A stretch of DNA of 64,000 bases from Lutraria lutraria (lineage: Eukaryota; Mollusca; Bivalvia; Venerida; Mactridae): the NCBI GenBank assembly GCA_964023205.1, contig OZ026845.1, positions 4,164,001-4,228,000 of the forward strand, in the 5' to 3' direction. Position 1 is the stretch's first letter. Each line of letters begins with the position of its first letter. Positions 60,561 to 64,000 of the stretch are shown here, in pieces. Position numbers and translations under genes: made by a program. Under the pieces are notes generated by a model that saw only the letters and a program-made list of their open reading frames with translations, made no database searches and had not been told where the DNA came from.

Positions 60561-61293
60561 TCATACATTCGTGGAGGCTGTTACTGAGCTCATGTGCCGC
60601 CAAAGTTTCGGCGATCCTTGAAAATTTGTTGACTGGGGTCTGTTTCTTGTTTCCTTATTTGAAGGTTTCAGACGCATTGCACAGACGCACAGTGCGAACT
60701 GCTTGTAGCATTGTCTGAAATTATGGCTGAAAATGCTGTAAAGGATAGGATTGGCAGCTGAATTCACATAGCCAATTATCATCGTAAATACATGCAAAGC
60801 CCAGTAATCGTGAAATGTATTTGGTGAAATGGTGTTCCATACGAGTAAAACTTGATGCGGGGAGTAGCTGAACAGATAAACGATCACACTGAGTATCAAC
60901 ATTTTAACCACTCCACGTCTTGCGTTTAGTGCTTCCGAGAATCTCTCCACAGAGGTTCCGTTCAAATCCCTAACATGTACTCGGCGGTAGAGTCGATCAG
61001 TACCCATAAATAAATGCCGTGATATGCAACAATATAAAGTAATCTGCAGCACGATTGGAACGTAATAAAACAATAATGACTCAGTATATTTGAAAGCTAA
61101 GAAATAACGATAATGATCACCAGGAAATATAATTATACAGTACTGGTTGGGCCCGCTTTGGTTAATCGTGTTGAATAAGAGTGTCGGCATTCCTGCAATC
61201 CACGAGAACGGCCATATACATCCCAGCACAACCACCAGACGGCGCTTGTTACACAATATGTGAGCTTTGATTGGGTGAATAATTGCAACATAT
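60561..61293 (-). CDS. Class A (rhodopsin-like) peptide GPCR, last exon: TM3 end to C-terminus
   Basis: The exon opens after an AATTTCAG acceptor at 61294 with one carried base, then YVAIIHPIKAHIL: the intron splits the DRY-type motif at the end of TM3. TM4 (VVVLGCIWPFSWIAG), extracellular loop 2 with its conserved cysteine (QYCIIIFP), TM5 (FYYVPIVLQITLYCC), TM6 (VKMLILSVIVYLFSYSPHQ) and TM7 with GYVNSAANPILYSIFSHNFR follow, then helix 8 and a Ser/Thr-rich tail. NPxxY is NPILY. TM6 lacks the usual CWxP tryptophan and reads FSYSP. ARRGVVKML before TM6 is typical of the thyrotropin-releasing, ghrelin, neuromedin U and ecdysis-triggering hormone receptor group. The ligand is not assignable. Upstream exons (TM1-TM3) are not seen before 64000. 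Confidence 0.9.
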
Positions 61294-62996
61294 CTGAAAT
61301 TAGAATATATATTAGATAATTAAGGAACCACATCGAGATTATCTATCCGAGCTTTATACATCAACAAACACCTTTCAATTCCAATCGGTATAATTGGATA
61401 CTGGCTTCTGAATACTAAACAGCAATTTTATCTATGTAAGTCGAATCTCTTAAACCCACTTCAATATCATTCTGCTAAAACATGGTATTGAAGCGGGCAG
61501 TTCAACAGCATGGACATGCTTCAAAGTAATTGAAATCTACCAATCTAGATAAGTTTGATCTACCAGATAAATTGAATTAAATGATTTCTATACACGCAGA
61601 GAGCGTAAAACATGATTCATTAATAAAAATTGAAAATTCAGTTCCTTTTGTGAAAACTAAATTTATTTCCATCGTGTTTTCGACCTGAAAAGCAACAACG
61701 GTATCTGGCAATTCACTTCTTCGTCCCCTACTTAGCAAGTGCTTAAATTATTTACAACAGACATCAGTTTTTCTGAGCACTATTTTTGTTAAAATGTTCT
61801 ATGTAACGACACTCGATCAGTCTCGTCATTAGCAAACAGATACAAAACTTTAATGACGCAATTAATACGTAATCACATTTTTATGAATGTATAAATACTC
61901 AATATTAAATGATTATTATGCTACCATCTTATACCAGGTCTGTAATTATTTCATTTATAAACGATTAAAGCTGTTTTGATGGATCATTGATATTTTCAGT
62001 AAAACCAGACATCATTAACGTTCTAATGTCACTGTCAGACATATCTAACCTATCATTAGTTATTATCATGGTTAAATTACGTCTGTTATTGGAAGCATGG
62101 AGTTGGTTTAAGCGCTCCAATGATTTCATTTCTCAAAAAGACATACAGTATTAATGCTAGGATTAGGCACAAACGCGTAGGAAGCAATGTCATATATATA
62201 TTTTTGGGGGGGGGGGGGGTAATTTTACACTTTATACATGTATATCAAACCGAAAATAGTGTAACCGGCAAATTTCCAGAAAACTCTGAATTCTTGAAAA
62301 AACTTTTCCGAGCTTGAAGTTTGCCAAATATAAAAGCAAGCTTTATCTGGGGTTGCCCAACTTGAGTTTTGTACGGGCACCGACCGATATTGTGGGTACC
62401 ATTTTAATGACCGTTTTTTTACCCGGTACGATATCGATGAACAAGTTGGGGTTATATCGGTCCAATATCTTAAAGAACACATATTTGAAGAATTTGAAAA
62501 CAACTAAGCGACTTTCATTATACATCAGAGAGGTTTCGAAATTATTGTGATCTAGTAATGTCTAGTTTAAACCAATTTTATTGCTTTTAACTTTCATATA
62601 TAACATTACAAAGAAAAAGTGTGTAAAGGGATCATGCCACAAGTTCTAAAAGCTTAGTTACGGCTCTTCAATAAAAATGATAATGGCGAACAAATACAAA
62701 AATGTAATGACAAAAAGTGCATTATGCAGTAAATATGTCGTGCAGTAATGAGCATGTTGACTTTATAATAAGAAAATACCGGGCTTGTTAACTACTGATT
62801 ATGCTTAACAGCAACAGTACTTGACGAATTAGAACTTTATTTATTCTCAGACAATAAAATGAATCATTACAAGAAATCAGCAAATACGCTGATGAACGGT
62901 AAAGAAAATGCTGCACGCAAATACAGGAAGTGTTTCACGGCGACTTCCTGTTTCGTCAGCTAATTAATGAAATTCACGCTCAGAAGGCTCGCTGCA
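61294..62996. other. GPCR intron / upstream sequence
   Basis: No further GPCR exon is recognised on the minus strand. A poly-G run (62206-62219) is present. Short frames at 62120-62550 have no recognisable similarity. Confidence 0.45.
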
Positions 62997-64000
62997 CGTC
63001 TCATTACGATACAATAATATATCTAGGAAAGTACGATGTAAGTATCATTACGATACAATAATATACCTAGGAAAGTACGAGGTAAGTCTCATTACGATAC
63101 AATAATATACCTAGGAAAGTACGAGGTAAGTCTCATTACGATACAATAATATATCTAGGAAAGTACGAGGTAAGTCTCATTACGATACAATAATATATCT
63201 AGGAAAGTACGATGTAAGTCTCATTACGATACAATAATATATCTAGGAAAGTACGATGTAAGTCTCATTACGATACAATAATATACCTAGGAAAGTACGA
63301 TGTAAGTCTCATTACTATACAATAATATACCTAGGAAAGTACGATGTAAGTCTCATTACTATACAATAATATACCTAGGAAAGTACGATGTAAGTCTCAT
63401 TACTATACAATAATATACCTAGGAAAGTACGATGTAAGTCTCATTACGATACAATAATATACCTAGGAAAGTACGATGTAAGTCTCATTACGATACAATA
63501 ATATACCTAGGAAAGTACGATGTAAGTCTCATTACGATACAATAATATACCTAGGAAAGTACGATGTAAGTCTCATTACTATACAATAATATACCTAGGA
63601 AAGTACGATGTAAGTCTCATTACTATACAATAATATACCTAGGAAAGTACGAGGTAAGTCTCATTACGATACAATAATATACCTAGGAAAGTACGATGTA
63701 AGTCTCATTACGATACAATAATATACCTAGGAAAGTACGATGTAAGTCTCATTACGATACAATAATATACCTAGGAAAGTACGAGGTAAGTCTCATTACG
63801 ATACAATAATATACCTAGGAAAGTACGATGTAAGTCTCATTACTATACAATAATATACCTAGGAAAGTACGAGGTAAGTCTCATTACGATACAATAATAT
63901 ACCTAGGAAAGTACGATGTAAGTCTCATTACTATACAATAATATACCTAGGAAAGTACGATGTAAGTCTCATTACTATACAATAATATACCTAGGAAAGT
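62997..64000 (+). repeat. 44-bp satellite / minisatellite, about 23 copies, runs off the window
   Basis: The unit contains TCTCATTAC(G/T)ATACAATA, ATA(C/T)CTAGGAAAG and TACGA(T/G)GTAAG, with an AvrII-type CCTAGG palindrome. The period is exactly 44 bases throughout. Units differ at three recurrent sites only; the first six contain all four TATATCTAGG variants, at units 1, 4, 5 and 6. The left edge is near 62997. The array lies upstream of the visible GPCR exon and so may be in its intron. Confidence 0.95.

Noticed and set aside
62997..64000. CRISPR-like array
   Set aside because: Units abut with no unique spacers, and the genome is clearly eukaryotic; it is a satellite.

Overview
This is an animal nuclear genome window: AT-rich, intron-containing genes with GT-AG splice sites, many tRNA-derived SINEs, short inverted-repeat DNA transposons (MITEs) and LINE scraps. 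Three copies of an AAGGGAGACAACT-type word, which I recall as common in molluscan DNA, plus a tandem family of small PPxY membrane proteins, suggest a mollusc, probably a bivalve. That placement is inference.

Layout. (1) 2264-16901, minus strand: the first seven coding exons of the DMXL/Rabconnectin-3alpha gene, which runs off the left edge. Its introns hold a minisatellite, SINEs, MITEs, a 190-bp duplication and long poly-G tracts. (2) 19374-36324, minus strand: four tandem units (here A, B, C and D, left to right) of a small single-pass membrane protein gene. Each has a signal-peptide exon and a proline-rich C-terminal exon; A, C and D also have a short linker exon and a transmembrane exon. 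D is intact with a PPPPY tail, A and C are open but lack the PPxY motif, and B is broken. MITEs and SINEs in the introns were copied along with the genes. (3) 36325-43639: intergenic, with a LINE scrap and dispersed repeats. (4) 43640-53032, plus strand: a complete nine-exon gene for translation initiation factor eIF3 subunit J (238 aa). A hAT-like element sits in intron 3, and in intron 5 a pogo-like element carries a second, nested TIR element. (5) 53033-60560: intergenic, with foldback elements, long hairpins, a SINE split by a MITE and a dispersed repeat. (6) 60561-61293, minus strand: the last exon of a class A peptide GPCR (TM4 to the C-terminus); its 5' exons are not in the window. (7) About 62997-64000: a 44-bp satellite array that continues past the right edge.

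The genes are unrelated neighbours and do not form a pathway. DMXL proteins act in V-ATPase assembly and vesicle traffic, and eIF3j acts on the 40S ribosomal subunit. The GPCR is probably a neuropeptide receptor. The function of the PPxY proteins is unknown; PPxY tails generally bind WW domains of NEDD4-type ubiquitin ligases. I saw no CRISPR array, operon or prokaryotic system.
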